NCBI GenBank assembly: GCA_964036665.1
Contig: OZ038526.1
Location: forward strand, 11,966,001 to 12,030,000
Reading direction: 5' to 3'
Length of the DNA: 64,000 nucleotides
Origin: Gordius sp. MW1
Taxonomy: Eukaryota > Nematomorpha > Gordioida > Gordea > Gordiidae
Made by a program: the position numbers and the translations under genes. This document shows, one piece after another, positions 36,730 to 47,217 of the stretch. Below the pieces are notes generated by a model that saw only the letters and a list, made by a program, of their open reading frames with translations, had not been told where the DNA came from and did no database searches. How positions within the stretch are numbered: the stretch's first letter is position 1; every line of letters begins with the position of its first letter.

Positions 36730-36990
36730 TAGCGGAAGCACGCAAAACTCATAAATACCGTGATATAATTCCTTCTAAAATTTTTATCCCTATCGTGGCT
36801 CCCTGTTCCGCCACTTTTGGCAAACAGGCATTAGCCTTCTTTAAATTGATAGGAAAGAGATTTCCCGAAGGAAAATACTCAGCAAGGTTTCTTTTGCGCC
36901 AAAGAATAGGAATTTTAATAGTCAAATACAATTATAAGGCATTTTCCGACACCTGGTTTCTGGCCCTCGATGAAGATGAAGTGTAGTCAC
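36730..36990 (+). pseudogene. R2-like element fragment, C-terminal endonuclease region
   Basis: The plus-strand translation KTHKYRDI...KIFIPIVAPCSATFGKQA, followed by LIGKRF and FLLRQRIGILIVKYN, aligns by eye with the C-terminus of the element at 12600-13094 (KYSSLADTIFIPLVATTIGN...IGKAISS...IRQKITMEIVKSN). It is more diverged and ends DEDEV at a TAG. A 3'-end fragment only. Confidence 0.65.
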
Positions 36991-37635
36991 GCTTTTTATT
37001 TATTCATTAATCGTGTTTTATATTTTTCATATATATAGATTTTCCTAATAAAGATTTCAAAAAAAACGCTTACCTTTAATATGTTAAGAGAACTTATAAA
37101 TTTCTACGTCTATTTATATTTGAAAGAGTGATACAAATGTTATAATTTGCTAGAACTATAAAATTTAATTTTATATACTTCAAACTTACTTATAGTATTT
37201 TTTTAACTTGCACTTTCCATAGAAAATATTATTTTTATTTAGTTTATATCTTTATATTGTCAATGAGATGTCGCGTCGCGCTTTTTTTAAATAAAGGTTG
37301 TCTATTTAGGTTTGGTAAGAAATATAAAGGCTTGTTATTTGGATTTATTTAACAATAATAAATATTTTAATAAAACAGGAGAAATTTTTATTTTATATTA
37401 ATTTTTTCGAGAAATCGAGACAAGCTGAGTCGCGAGATGAGATCGAGATTTTCATAAGACCGAGAAGAGACGAGATCGAAATACTATGTAAAATAGAGAA
37501 AAATATGCAGAAGCATTTTAATGTCAACTTTTAAAAGTGCTTATCATAAATAGAAATTAGTCATCTAAAATACGTTTTAAAAAGAGACAATCCATTAAGA
37601 TTATTTTTATTACGTATGTTATATGCTAAAATATA
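36991..37635. other. AT-rich stretch, no gene recognised
   Basis: Contains an ATCGAGA/GAGACGAGAT-rich patch (37405-37480) of no known type. No coding signal. Confidence 0.4.
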
Positions 37636-37639
37636 TTAA

Positions 37640-38025
37640 ATTAATGAGCTGGCATCGAGCCATGGATTGAGATTGTATAGATTTTACATCCATGGTGATT
37701 TTCTGCTTGACGTAAAAATGTTCTTTGGGATCGTGTGTGATGGAGGTTATAAATTTTGATGCTTGTTTGAGGAATTAGCTGCCCTTGGGACCTAAATTAC
37801 CTAGGGTCGTGGCTACTACTGGTACAAAAATAATATTGCTGAGGTATTTGTATTTTTCCACTTTCTTTCTCTCAGTATAAGAGATAAGGTCGGGAGAGGC
37901 GTTAGATTTGGCAAATATATCCACTGCAGTGAAGTTCCAACAGGCGTTTAGGCCACGAGCCCACGGGTTGATTGTTCCACCGTCGGGTCTTTTACCGGCA
38001 GTGGAGCTTAGGGTATAGGCATCCG
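37640..38025 (-). pseudogene. R2-like element fragment, minus orientation
   Basis: The nucleotide sequence parallels 12600-12960: GCATCGAGCCATGGATTGAG, a TGGTGATTTTCTGCTTGACG segment, then ATAAGGTCGGGAGAGGCGTT and GTGAAGTTCCAACAGGCGTT. It covers the end of the endonuclease domain and stops at a C-run, beyond which the same element type continues in the opposite orientation. Confidence 0.7.
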
Positions 38026-38059
38026 ACCCCCCCCCCCTTCATTCACTTTCACTAGCAGA

Positions 38060-38640
38060 GTTCATCTCTCCAGTTTATCAACGGATGAGTTAATCAAACA
38101 AATTACTCACACCCAAGACCCGCACCTCGACAGCGCCCTTCAGGTGTGGGAAGCCTCAAACTTGATTCCGTAACTCGCCCAACTGGAACCACCCAAAAGG
38201 AATGGGATTTACCACTGATAATTCCGTAGCTTACCTCTCTTCAAACAACCTATCTTTGGGAAATCTCCACTTCAATTGGGCATCCCCCGGGGGTTACGAA
38301 TGGCTCGAGGCCCTACCAAGCCAAAACCTAGGGTTACACTTGTCGGGCGAGGAACTTCGAATAGCTGTAGGCCTAAGCCTCGGCTGCGACATTGTATCCC
38401 CATTCAACTGCGACCTCTGTCGCCAACCCGTTCTAGCAAACGGCCATCATCCTCTACACTGCCAATACAGCAAGGGGCGGCATCCCCGTCATGCCACAAT
38501 AAAAATAATCGGACAATTTTTTAAAAAAGCCGTTCCCAATTCAATGGAACCCACTGCCCTACCACTACTCTTGGAGGGAAGGGTGGCTTGGAGTCATTGG
38601 AGAGGGCTAAATTTAAGGTTTATGCACCTTTCGATTAACA
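38060..38640 (+). pseudogene. R2-like element fragment, plus orientation (CCHC region)
   Basis: The translation contains YLSSNNLSLGNLHFNWASPG, GLHLSGEELRIAVGLSLGCD and the zinc knuckle CDLC-x8-H-x4-C, then KGRHPRHATI. It closely matches 12826-13437 of the minus-strand copy. It lies head to head with 37640-38025, so the two pieces are separate or inverted insertions. Frame breaks and a premature stop make it inactive. Confidence 0.75.
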
Positions 38641-38643
38641 ATT

Positions 38644-39371
38644 AATCCAAAAATGGTGATAAAAGAATTAAGAATATATTATAAAGAACTTTGCCCCACT
38701 CCCATTTTTTTGTCCCGTTAGATTGCTCCACCCCCTTATTTTTTACCTTCTTTTTCACACCGGGGGAAGGGGGGGGGGGAAGAGGAGGGGGGGTGATTTA
38801 CCCCGCCCCTCTTTTTTACCCTCTTTCTCACCGGAGGGGGGGGGGGGGTGATTTGCCACCCCCTTATTTTTTACCCTCTTTCTCACCGGGAAAGGAGAGG
38901 GGGGGGGATTTGCCCCCCCTCTTGTTTTTAACCCTCTTTTTCACCGGAGGGGGGGGGGGGGGGGGTGATTTACTCCCCCCTTATTTTTTACCCTCTTTTT
39001 CACCGGGGGGGGGGGCCCTTATTGGGGGGGGGGGGGAGGTTATTTGCCCCCCCCCTTATTTTTTACCCTCTAATTCACTGGGGGGGGGGAGAATATTTGC
39101 CACCCCCCCCCCTTATTTTTTACCCTCTATTTTACCCAGGGGGGGGGGGGAAGGGTGATTTGCCCCCCCCCCTTATTTTTTAACCTCTAATTCACACAGG
39201 GGGGGAGTGATTTGCCCCCCCCCCCCTCCCCCCAGTGAGAAAGAGGGTAAAAATAAGGCTGCCTCCGGTAAAAAAGAGGGTAAAAAATAAGGGGGGGGGG
39301 GCAAACCAACGGGACAAAAAAATGGGAGTCCTTATAATATATTTTAATTCTTTTATCACCATTTTTGGATT
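38644..39371. repeat. G/C-homopolymer minisatellite inside a 60-70-bp inverted repeat
   Basis: The outer arms are inverted: the left begins AATCCAAAAATGGTGATAAA and the right ends with its reverse complement. Each arm also carries AATATATTATAA and CCATTTTTTTGTCCCGTT. Between them about nine units of CTTATTTTTTACCCTCTTTC TCACCGG alternate with runs of 7-15 G or C. The long Gly/Pro-rich frame at 38691-39158 arises from this repeat and is not a gene. It may be a MITE whose core has expanded. Confidence 0.85.
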
Positions 39372-39424
39372 TTGTTTCATTTTTTTTATCTACAAGGTAT
39401 ACAATATGCATTTGTAAAAAATGT

Positions 39425-40465
39425 AAATAAAAATTCCGTAAAAATAATAAATTAATAATTCCCGATCTGACGAGACCATCTATCTTTTAAGAGGCGACCT
39501 TAGAGACGTGCACGGGTGACCCAATCCTCGGGTTCGGCTGGAAAATTTTGAAATGTTTTAGGGTTGGGTCGAGTTCAGCTTGAAGATTTTAAAATGCTTT
39601 CGGGTCGGGGTTTAAAAAAAATTTGTATCGGGTTCGGGAAAAATTTAAAATATTTTCTGGTCGGGTCAGGTTCGGGTTATAAAATTTAAAAAAATTTCGG
39701 ATGGGTCGAATTTGGGTTGATAAAAAGTGACTTTTCTCTGGGCGACCTATAGATAAAAAAAAATTTTACAAATGGCATTTCGCTTCGGGATCCATAATCT
39801 AGCCAAATAGACTTTTGAAACCCTTTATAATGTTTTTAAAATACTTGGCTTCTTTGCTTTTCTACCATTTCAGATTTTTAGGTAATTATTGATAAAAATA
39901 AAAAAAACAGTGAGATTTTACAAAAGTACTTTCAAGAAATAAATTTTAAAATTTGTTTATAAATTTGGTAATAAAAATATATATCTTACATAATACTAAA
40001 TTAATTCACTCATTATTGCTAGAGCTTGTAAATGGGGAGAGGATGGGCAGCTGCCCACCCCCCCCCCCCTCCAAATCCAAAATTTCTTTATATAAAAAAA
40101 CATTTTTTGTCCTACCTAAACTGCGTCCCAATTTAAATTGGCTATGCCGATGGGATCTCGTTTATAAATATCTTTAACATTTACAATGCGGGTTGAGATA
40201 TTGATAAATTAATGAACTAAGATATATAAAATTTAGCTTACCTTGTAAATTTAATATACATAAAATAATTCTAAATTAGAACATTTTAAAAACACCTCTT
40301 TTATGCTTTAATCTAATAGTTTTTATCACGGGCTTTTAACGGGCCTAAAGCTTTTTTAGGCCCGGCCCGAGCCCGTTAAGTTATATTACGGCCCGTCCAG
40401 GCCCGACTCATTGTTTTATTCTTAAGCAAAAGCCCGCCCAAGCCCGCCGGGCCGTGTAGGTCTCT
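39425..40465 (-). mobile_element. hAT-like family X element, minus orientation, one end eroded
   Basis: From about 39760 to 40465 the sequence follows the reverse complement of the left part of the element at 4034-6144 (CACTCATTATTGCTAGAG, AATTTAAATTGGC, GGCCCGGCCCGAGCCCGTTA). It ends GCCGTGTAGGTCTCT, the family's terminal motif. The left boundary is unclear. A separate 240-bp element is inserted at 39501-39740. Confidence 0.75.
39501..39740 (+). mobile_element. hAT-like MITE, GGGTCGGG family 'Y', with perfect 8-bp TSD
   Basis: It starts TAGAGACGTGCACGGGTGAC and ends AAAGTGACTTTTCTCTG. The octamer GGCGACCT flanks it on both sides (39493-39500 and 39741-39748) and interrupts a family X element at a site that is uninterrupted in the copy at 60124-61504. 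The interior is almost wholly GGGTCGGGTTCGGG-type repeats. Confidence 0.9.
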
Positions 40466-40583
40466 TTAATATATGATTGAAAAAATATTGATTAGCATTA
40501 TATGCCAGCTGCCAACTATACTAATACGCTATAATTAAATTTGCTAAAAACCATATTTAGTTTCAAACAATCCTGCTCGATAC

Positions 40584-40928
40584 TGTTTTATATCTCCAAA
40601 TATAATTATAAACTATTCACTTTAATCAAACTCCAATACAAATCATATTCAAGTTGCGTTGTTCTCCTAATACAAAAATGGTATCTCGTTTGTAGGGAAA
40701 TTAATTAATAATGATATGTGCTCCTTTGTTTCTGATACTCTGTCGTTCTGTGGGACTTGCGCCAGTTGTTATTCTCCGCGCCAGTTGTTATTCTCCCTTG
40801 CGTCCCTTACGTTACTCTTCTTTCTTAGATTTCCTTTGTCTACCGCATCGTCTAGCATCTGGTAAATATCCCTTGCATCTGGTTGCCAATCTTTAAGCAT
40901 ACGACATATATGACAGACATATATGACA
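40584..40928 (-). repeat. 3' LTR of the decayed retrotransposon
   Basis: 345 bp, TG...CA. It contains an extra duplication of GCGCCAGTTGTTATTCTCC absent from the other LTR, and otherwise matches 47218-47544 along its length, including AATGGTATCTCGTTTGTAGG. Confidence 0.85.
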
Positions 40929-40999
40929 CCTCCCCTTATTACTTCCTTTTCTTTTGCTGACATCTCCCGTACCATTATTGTGCGCGATATATACCGATA

Positions 41000-42059
41000 C
41001 ATTGTTATCACATAATTATAATTTTATATTCACACTTTCCGTTATAAAAATAGCGATATTCACAATTTCCATAATAAAAATAGCGATACACTTGCGCTAT
41101 TTCACACTCGACGTTACACACCCTTAGACGACTTCCCTCCATATTCACTACCGTTACACGAACGATGAGATAGACATATATAAACAATATGAGCCTATAC
41201 ACGTACCATAAAAAATATGATAAAATCAAATAAAAATATTATAATATTAATAAACATTCCCTGATACAAACCGCGACACAGCAACGCTATTTTACATCCA
41301 CCGTTATAAATCTTTAACGCTTTATATCGATACATACTACCGTCACACCAACGATGTGATATAAATACATAAACAGAATGAGAATATATAAAAAAATGTA
41401 AACATAAAATAAAAATAATAGAATATAAAACAGAAAAAATAGACTCGATACATATACAAAACTGGTGATATAATGCTACTATCCTCCTTTTGTACTAACT
41501 ACGAAAATACCAATATAAAATCAAACTTGTACCTCCATCCATTTACACAATTGGGTACTTACAACGGTAATAATAACTTTTCGTACAAAATATGAGAATG
41601 TTAGTCTACATACCGTGATATAAATCGAGACACAACGGCGTTATTTCACATCCAACGTTATAAATTCTTAACTGTTTACATCGCTAACACACTACATACA
41701 CACAAACGATGTGATATTAACACAAAAAATATGAGAATATACATATACAACACCAAAAATATGAGAATATACACATACAATAAAAATTATGAGAACATAC
41801 ATATAAAATCCAATTAATAACCAAAAATATGAGAATATACACATACAATAAAAATTATGAGAAGATACATATAAAATCCAAATAATACATCACTTCACCT
41901 CGCTTTTATATTTTTTTTTAATATATATATTTTTTATTTATTTTTTTTTTGAAAGGGGGGTTTAAACATAAGTGGAATACAATTATTTAAAACATAATAA
42001 AAATATATAATGAAAACATATAACGTTTAAAAACATTCTAGAGATAAATACACAAATAT
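41000..42059. other. AT-rich interior of the decayed LTR element
   Basis: No domain recognised. Short direct repeats of ATGAGAATATACACATACAA with ATATAAAATCC occur at 41745-41885. A poly-T/AT tract follows. The coding sequence of the element has largely been lost here. Confidence 0.4.
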
Positions 42060-42450
42060 AAAAAACTCGGGCCTTCGGCCCTCGTGGGAAGGGGGAGAAG
42101 GGAAGGGGAGTAGGGGAAGGGAAGAGGGGAAGGGGGAACTCCGTATAAACGTAGCATATTTGCTATGCAATTTATGGGCGAGAAAGGTGGGAAGGGGCGA
42201 GAATGCCTATAGGGGGTATTAGATGCAAAATAATTAGTTAATTAGTTATAGGCCCTTGTAGGGGAGGACATAGGGTAATTATCAATGTTAACCAATTCAA
42301 AAACGAAAAAAAATTTCGATTTATTTGGCCAATGGTCATTTTTTTATTGGTCAGTAGCCAGCGGACGGTCAAAAATTCATATTATCATTGGTATTAACAT
42401 GAACAAATATTAATTTAATTTAAAAAAATTAAAAAAAAAAATTTTGTGCC
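42060..42450 (-). repeat. Inverted copy of the dispersed repeat (hairpin end to CCAATG block)
   Basis: The reverse complement of the block order at 1-640: CGGGCCTTCGGCCCTCGTGG, GGGAAGGG units, then CCCTTGTAGGGGAGGACATA and the TTTGGCCAATGGTCATTTT unit. It is inserted within the decayed LTR element. Confidence 0.8.
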
Positions 42451-42516
42451 CTCCCTGACTTGAAACCCACACCTACAGTTCACAAGCCGGCGCTATAACC
42501 ACTATACCATGTTGGC
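42446..42516 (-). repeat. tRNA-like SINE head
   Basis: On the minus strand, GCCAACATGGTATAGTGGTT ATAGCGCCGGC matches an A box (TGGTATAGTGGTT), and GGTGTGGGTTTCAAGTCAGG matches a B box (GGTTTCAAGTC), with tRNA-like spacing. It is followed by A/T-rich body sequence. It cannot fold into a standard tRNA with paired acceptor ends, so it is a tRNA-derived repeat, not a tRNA gene. Confidence 0.6.
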
Positions 42517-43239
42517 TTTAAAATAGTAGAAGTTATTATGTTATTTATATAGATAATGAAATAATAAAGTTGTGTTTTATGTTTAGAAAATCAATATATT
42601 TCGTCGGTCAGTAGCCAGCGGACGGTCAAAAAGTCATATTATCAATGGTATTAACAAAAACAAAATATTAATTTAATGTAAAAAAAAAATTAAAAAAAAA
42701 AAGTTTTTTTTTAGTTTTAAAAAAGGGCTAAATTCTTAAACTACCAGCCCGTTTCGCTCGAAACTTTACCCGTAGGTGCCCAGGGCGGCCGGGGGTAAAA
42801 TAACCTTTTCAGATTCCTAAAATACCTTTTCATTTTAAAAATATCGGACATTTCCCTGCCACACGTGCGGTGTAATATCTATGACACGTAGAAAAATTTT
42901 ACTAATTATATAAACTTACGCGCGCCATCTAATAAAGTACAATTCGTGTTTGAGTTTAATAGTAGATTCAATTAAATTAGAAATAACGGGCTATGATTAT
43001 ACCTTTGAAGGAGGTTTCGAATTTTGGGTTAGTTTCTATCGATATATTTTATCGTAAATTAGAATCTAATACCTATATTATTTTTTTAAATATTACTTTT
43101 TAGGTTTTCTATGAAATCACAATCTAATTAAATGAAATATATTAACCCAATAAAAAAATATATATGCATTTATAAGGTTAAAAATATATGTTACATAGTT
43201 GGCTGTCTGTTAGACCATCTATAATAAATTTTTAGGTTA

Positions 43240-43940
43240 TATATAAAATTTGGCCAATGGTCATTTTTTTTCATTAGTAAGCAGCCAGGACACGGTAAAA
43301 GTGGATATAAATTCATAAGTCAAAAAAAACGAAAAAAAAATTTTCGAATCACATTTTGGCCAATGGTCATTTTTTTCCATTGGTCAGCAGCCAGGACACG
43401 GTAAAAGTGGATATAAACTTATAATAGTCAAAAAAAAACTAAAAAAATTTTCGAATCACATTTTGGCCAATGGTCATTTTTTTCCATCGGTCAGCAGCCA
43501 GGACACGGTAAAAATGGATATAAATTCATAATAGTCAAAAAAAACTAAAAAAAAATTTTCGAATTACATTTTGGCCAATGGTCATTTTTTTCCATTGGTC
43601 AGCAGCCAGGACACGGTAAAAGTGGATATAAATTCATAATAGTCAAAAAAACGAAAAAAAAATTTCGAATCACATTTTGGCCAATGGTGATTTTTTCCCA
43701 TTGGTCAGCAGCCAACGGACGGCCAAAAAGTCATAATAGCAATGGTAGTAACAGGAACAATCATAATAGTCAAAAAAAAACGAAAAAATAAACTCGGATT
43801 CACATTTTGGCCAATGGTCATTTTTTTCATTGGTCAGCAGCCAGCGGACGGCCAAAAAGTCTTATTATCAATGATAGTAACAAGAACAATCATAAGAGTC
43901 AAAAAAAACTCCGGGATTCTAACCCCAAAACTAGTTAAAT
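43240..43940 (-). repeat. Tandem array, unit about 107 bp, six copies
   Basis: Same unit as the array at 30905-31611 (TTTTGGCCAATGGTCATTTT, GGTCAGCAGCCAGGACACGG, AATAGTCAAAAAAAAC). Unit starts are at about 43251, 43358, 43461, 43569, 43676 and 43807. The last units carry GGACGGCCAAAAAGTC and end with TCCGGGATTCTAACCCC, the reverse complement of a B-box-like site. Confidence 0.85.
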
Positions 43941-44022
43941 TGCATAGCAATTACCAAAATTTAAATATAGAAATACTTATGCATTAATTTAACGTAGCAA
44001 TTAAAACCCGACCCCGCCCGAA

Positions 44023-44182
44023 AGCGAGGGAGATAGAGATGAGGGGTGGGGCACCTCTTTCTCATGCATTAATTTAAAAAATCGATAACCTAATATACCC
44101 AATGCAAATAGATAGGGAGGGTAGACGGACAACGGACAACGGACACCAAAAAACGAGCCCATAAATTGCATAGCAATTAAAA
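44023..44182 (-). repeat. Copy of the GAGATGAGGGG and GTCC-tract repeat end
   Basis: Same series as 32102-32350: GAGGGAGATAGAGATGAGGG GTGGGGCACCTC, ATGCATTAAT, then GGACAACGGACAACGG and GAGCCCATAAATTGCATAGC. Confidence 0.8.
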
Positions 44183-44451
44183 TCAGAGATATACAATACA
44201 ATTTTATGTTCCAAAGGACATACACAATTAATTTCGAAAGCGCCATACAATTTCAGAGATATACAATACAAAACTCAATACACTTTATCCACATATACAA
44301 TCAATTTCCAAAACAACAGGTCCTCTCCCCGTTTTTTTTTATTATTTTTTTTAATTATTATTATTTTTTTTATCATAATTATTAGTACAATAAATTTAGA
44401 ATAACATGTAACATATATGTAATGAAATAGTGTCGACATGGTATACAAAGA

Positions 44452-44880
44452 CTAAGCTATATTAAGTAAAATCTTCAACCCTGTCCAAACATGTCTTATC
44501 CACATCTTACAATTATTTTCAGCTATCCGCATTATCCTTGGGGTCCATTTGACTTTAGCATTAAATAGCCTCATCTCCACATGATCCCCTCTTTTGAACT
44601 TGTTTATTGCCTCCGACCCACTGAGCCTAAATGGCAGCCGAAAATAAGCAAATAACCCCTTGTATGTGTCGATGGTTAAATAACCACTGGTCCTCCCGAA
44701 AACAGGCAATTGCACATAAGCACTGGCCAAATCGATCTTCGAATACCATCGACAGCCACTCAACTGTGCTACAATTTCCTCGAACCGGAGCTGGGAGTAC
44801 TTAACATCCCTTACGCACTGGTCAAGAGTTAACCGAATTCACGCATACTCTTAATTATCCCCCTTCCTCACCAAAGCCCC
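44452..44880 (-). pseudogene. Ty3/Gypsy-type polymerase relic, RT fused to a probable integrase tail
   Basis: On the minus strand GCRWYSKIDLASAYVQLPV and TYKGLFAYFRLPFRLS are reverse-transcriptase blocks (usual FGLS is FRLS here). The same frame runs directly into FKRGDHVEMRLFNAKVKWTP, which looks like the C-terminal domain of an integrase. The catalytic YxDD box, RNase H and the integrase core are missing, so an internal deletion joined the two. It belongs to the LTR element at 40584-47544. Confidence 0.65.
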
Positions 44881-45194
44881 CCAGTTAAATTCGACCATGT
44901 ATCAATCCATTCCCACCTCCCTTCTATTAAGCCGTACCCAATTTTAAATAAACACATCGCCTTTACTGTTCTTCTCGAACATTTAAGGCTAATGCGCCAT
45001 ATAAAACAATACAAGTTTAATTCTAATCCAATAAAATAAAGATAAGTTTGCACTAACCCACGTAATAAGCAAAATATACATGAAATATACAGAACTACTT
45101 TTATAATATTAACAAGAACAAATTCACATAATTTCATATACAAAATAAAAATCCAATTAAAAGCATGCAAAAATACAGTTCTCCACTCTTTTAG

Positions 45195-45420
45195 TCATGC
45201 CCCAACACGCCTAGGACATTCCCTCGACCTATATCCCTCCCCTTGACAAATAAAACATACAGGTTCCTGATTATTCCTCGGACATGACCTCATTCCATGT
45301 CCTAATTCCCCACATTTATAACATTTTAAATTATTGCTATTAAACAGCTTTCGCCCCTCACATGTTGCGCATTTTTTTAACCCGGCCATAATACCAGATA
45401 TACATACATTGAAAAGAAAC
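45195..45420 (-). pseudogene. Gag zinc-knuckle relic
   Basis: The minus-strand frame shows CYKCGELGHGMRSCP, a complete C-x2-C-x4-H-x4-C knuckle, followed by CFICQGEGYRSRECP in which the histidine is replaced by tyrosine. This is the nucleocapsid part of a retroelement Gag, in the same orientation as, and on the 5' side of, the RT relic. A stop follows shortly after. Confidence 0.7.
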
Positions 45421-45636
45421 CCTACACAAAAAAAAATTACATACATATAATATTCCGCCACGTCTTTATTCTTAATATACATTATTAATTAGATAATTAA
45501 TCAGGAATTTTAAAATAACTCTACACAATAATTTCTTAATTTCAAACAAATTAGCCAAAATAATGCAACCAATTACTAAAATCACTAATCTAAACATATA
45601 CTTACATGATCCCAAATTTTTTGTTTGCCTCGAAAT

Positions 45637-46861
45637 CAGAGACCAGATTGCCCGGCCCGGCCCGCTGCCCGACAACTGTCTTAAATTTTACCTTTCGGGC
45701 GGGCCCGGGCGGGCACGTTTTACTTTTCGGGCGGCCTGGGCGGGCACGCTTTGATAAGATTCGGGCAATTCGGGCATAAATAAATTATTGTAGGGCTAGG
45801 GTAGGGTGTGACTTTTTATATAAAATGGAATATTTTTGAAAATTTCTAGCTAGATTGAATTGCCTTACACAGCTTCACCTTTAACACTTCAGAGGTCGGG
45901 TGTGGTTATAATGACCCCAAGCCGTTTAAAAATGCTGTGCAAAATAAATTCGTTTTCTATAATTATAGGCATAAAATTAAAACCACTTGATCAAATAGAC
46001 AAATTAATATATTAACAAATTTTGACAAGTTTATATTATAAAATATCTAAGTTATAGCTATTAGTTTGGGGTAATTAATACCCCAAATATTATCCGTGTT
46101 AACATTTTTGACCCAACCTCTGAAGTGTTAACCAAACCACACTTATAGTAATATGAAAGATGCATATTTTTTATCCCTCCCGGACCGTGGGCTCAACACA
46201 ACACAATTTGATTGATTCGAAATGCTATTTAAAATTCTATTTTTTTAGTGTGCTTTATTAAGAGGCGGGCATTCTTCTGATCTCTGTCTGTACCCTTTAT
46301 TTAACCCTTGTTGAGAGTATCGCATTTTTAATGAATTTGTTGAATATTTACTTTACTATTACTTTTACGTCCTTTCCTTTTTTTATTGCTAACTAACGAA
46401 CGCATGTGCTGTGCATGTGCGTGCACGTGCAGTCTAGACAAACATCCAACTCTCTTAAAAACGTTTTCTTATTCATTTTCATTCTACTAAATTTAATCGC
46501 TTCGCTATTATTTCCTTTTTCACATTTACTTTACAGTATTTATTCCATTCAATTTCAAGTAAGTCTCGTGGTATTTCAATTCAAAGTGTTCATTTGTGTG
46601 ATATCCTGCATTTTTTTATTTTTTAACATGTTTAATATTAAAGTGTAATACTTTTACTTGCGCTTCGGGCCGGGCGGGCATTTCGGGCAGCTCTTGCGCT
46701 TCGGGCCGGGCCGGGCGGGCATTTCGGGGAGCTCTTGCGCTTCGGGCCTGGCCGGGCAAACACTGAGAAGGGTTCGGGCGGGCGGGCCGGGCGGGCAATT
46801 TAATCATAAAATCAAACCGGGCCGGGTTCGGGCAAAAAAATTTAAACAAATCTGATCTCTG
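45637..46861. mobile_element. hAT-like element with CGGGC-rich ends and perfect 8-bp TSD, nested in the LTR element
   Basis: It starts CAGAGACCAGATTGCCCGG and ends AAACAAATCTGATCTCTG, and is flanked by CTCGAAAT on both sides (45629-45636 and 46862-46869). Both subterminal regions (45648-45745 and 46655-46830) are dense in GGGCGGGC and TTCGGGC repeats. The Arg/Pro/Ala-rich frame at 46616-46912 is an artefact of those repeats. Confidence 0.9.
45881..46131. mobile_element. Palindromic TTAA-flanked MITE nested in the hAT-like element
   Basis: It begins TTAACACTTCAGAGGT and ends ACCTCTGAAGTGTTAA. A duplicated TTAA target is typical of piggyBac-type transposition. The next inner bases (CACTTCAGAGG) do not match the classical piggyBac CCC terminus, so the class stays open. 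No coding sequence. Confidence 0.65.
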
Positions 46862-47217
46862 CTCGAAATTGCCCCGTATATAATTGTTACTCAGAACGCT
46901 CCCACAGTGCAATAACTCGTCTTAGCTGCACGTTTTTATTGTTGGCGGTAAACTTGAATTCCTGCCGTTAACGGTAAACTTGAAGTCCGCCTGCCGCTGT
47001 GCTTTTCGGCAGGTGTTACTATGCTTTTTGAATTCCCGATTTTCCTAACGATCTTCTAGGTTTTCTTAGATTAATATTTAGGCTTCAATTTAATCGGTAC
47101 AGGACTATAGAATTCTTATCTCAGAATTAGGACCAGAATATAGACAATCCCGAATATGATTTTATTCTTTTAGGATTTTTAGCAAATTGTTTGGTCTTTC
47201 TTTTTACGTTGGGCGCC

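Noticed and set aside
38691-39183. Gly/Pro-rich frames of 155 and 72 codons
   Set aside because: Produced by alternating G- and C-runs of the minisatellite. Translated units simply repeat.
42446-42516. tRNA gene
   Set aside because: A and B boxes are recognisable, but the acceptor ends do not pair as in a tRNA and the sequence is embedded in a repeat family. Called a tRNA-derived SINE head instead.
46616-46912. Arg/Pro/Ala-rich minus frame of 98 codons
   Set aside because: Translation of the CGGGC subterminal repeats of the hAT-like element at 45637-46861.
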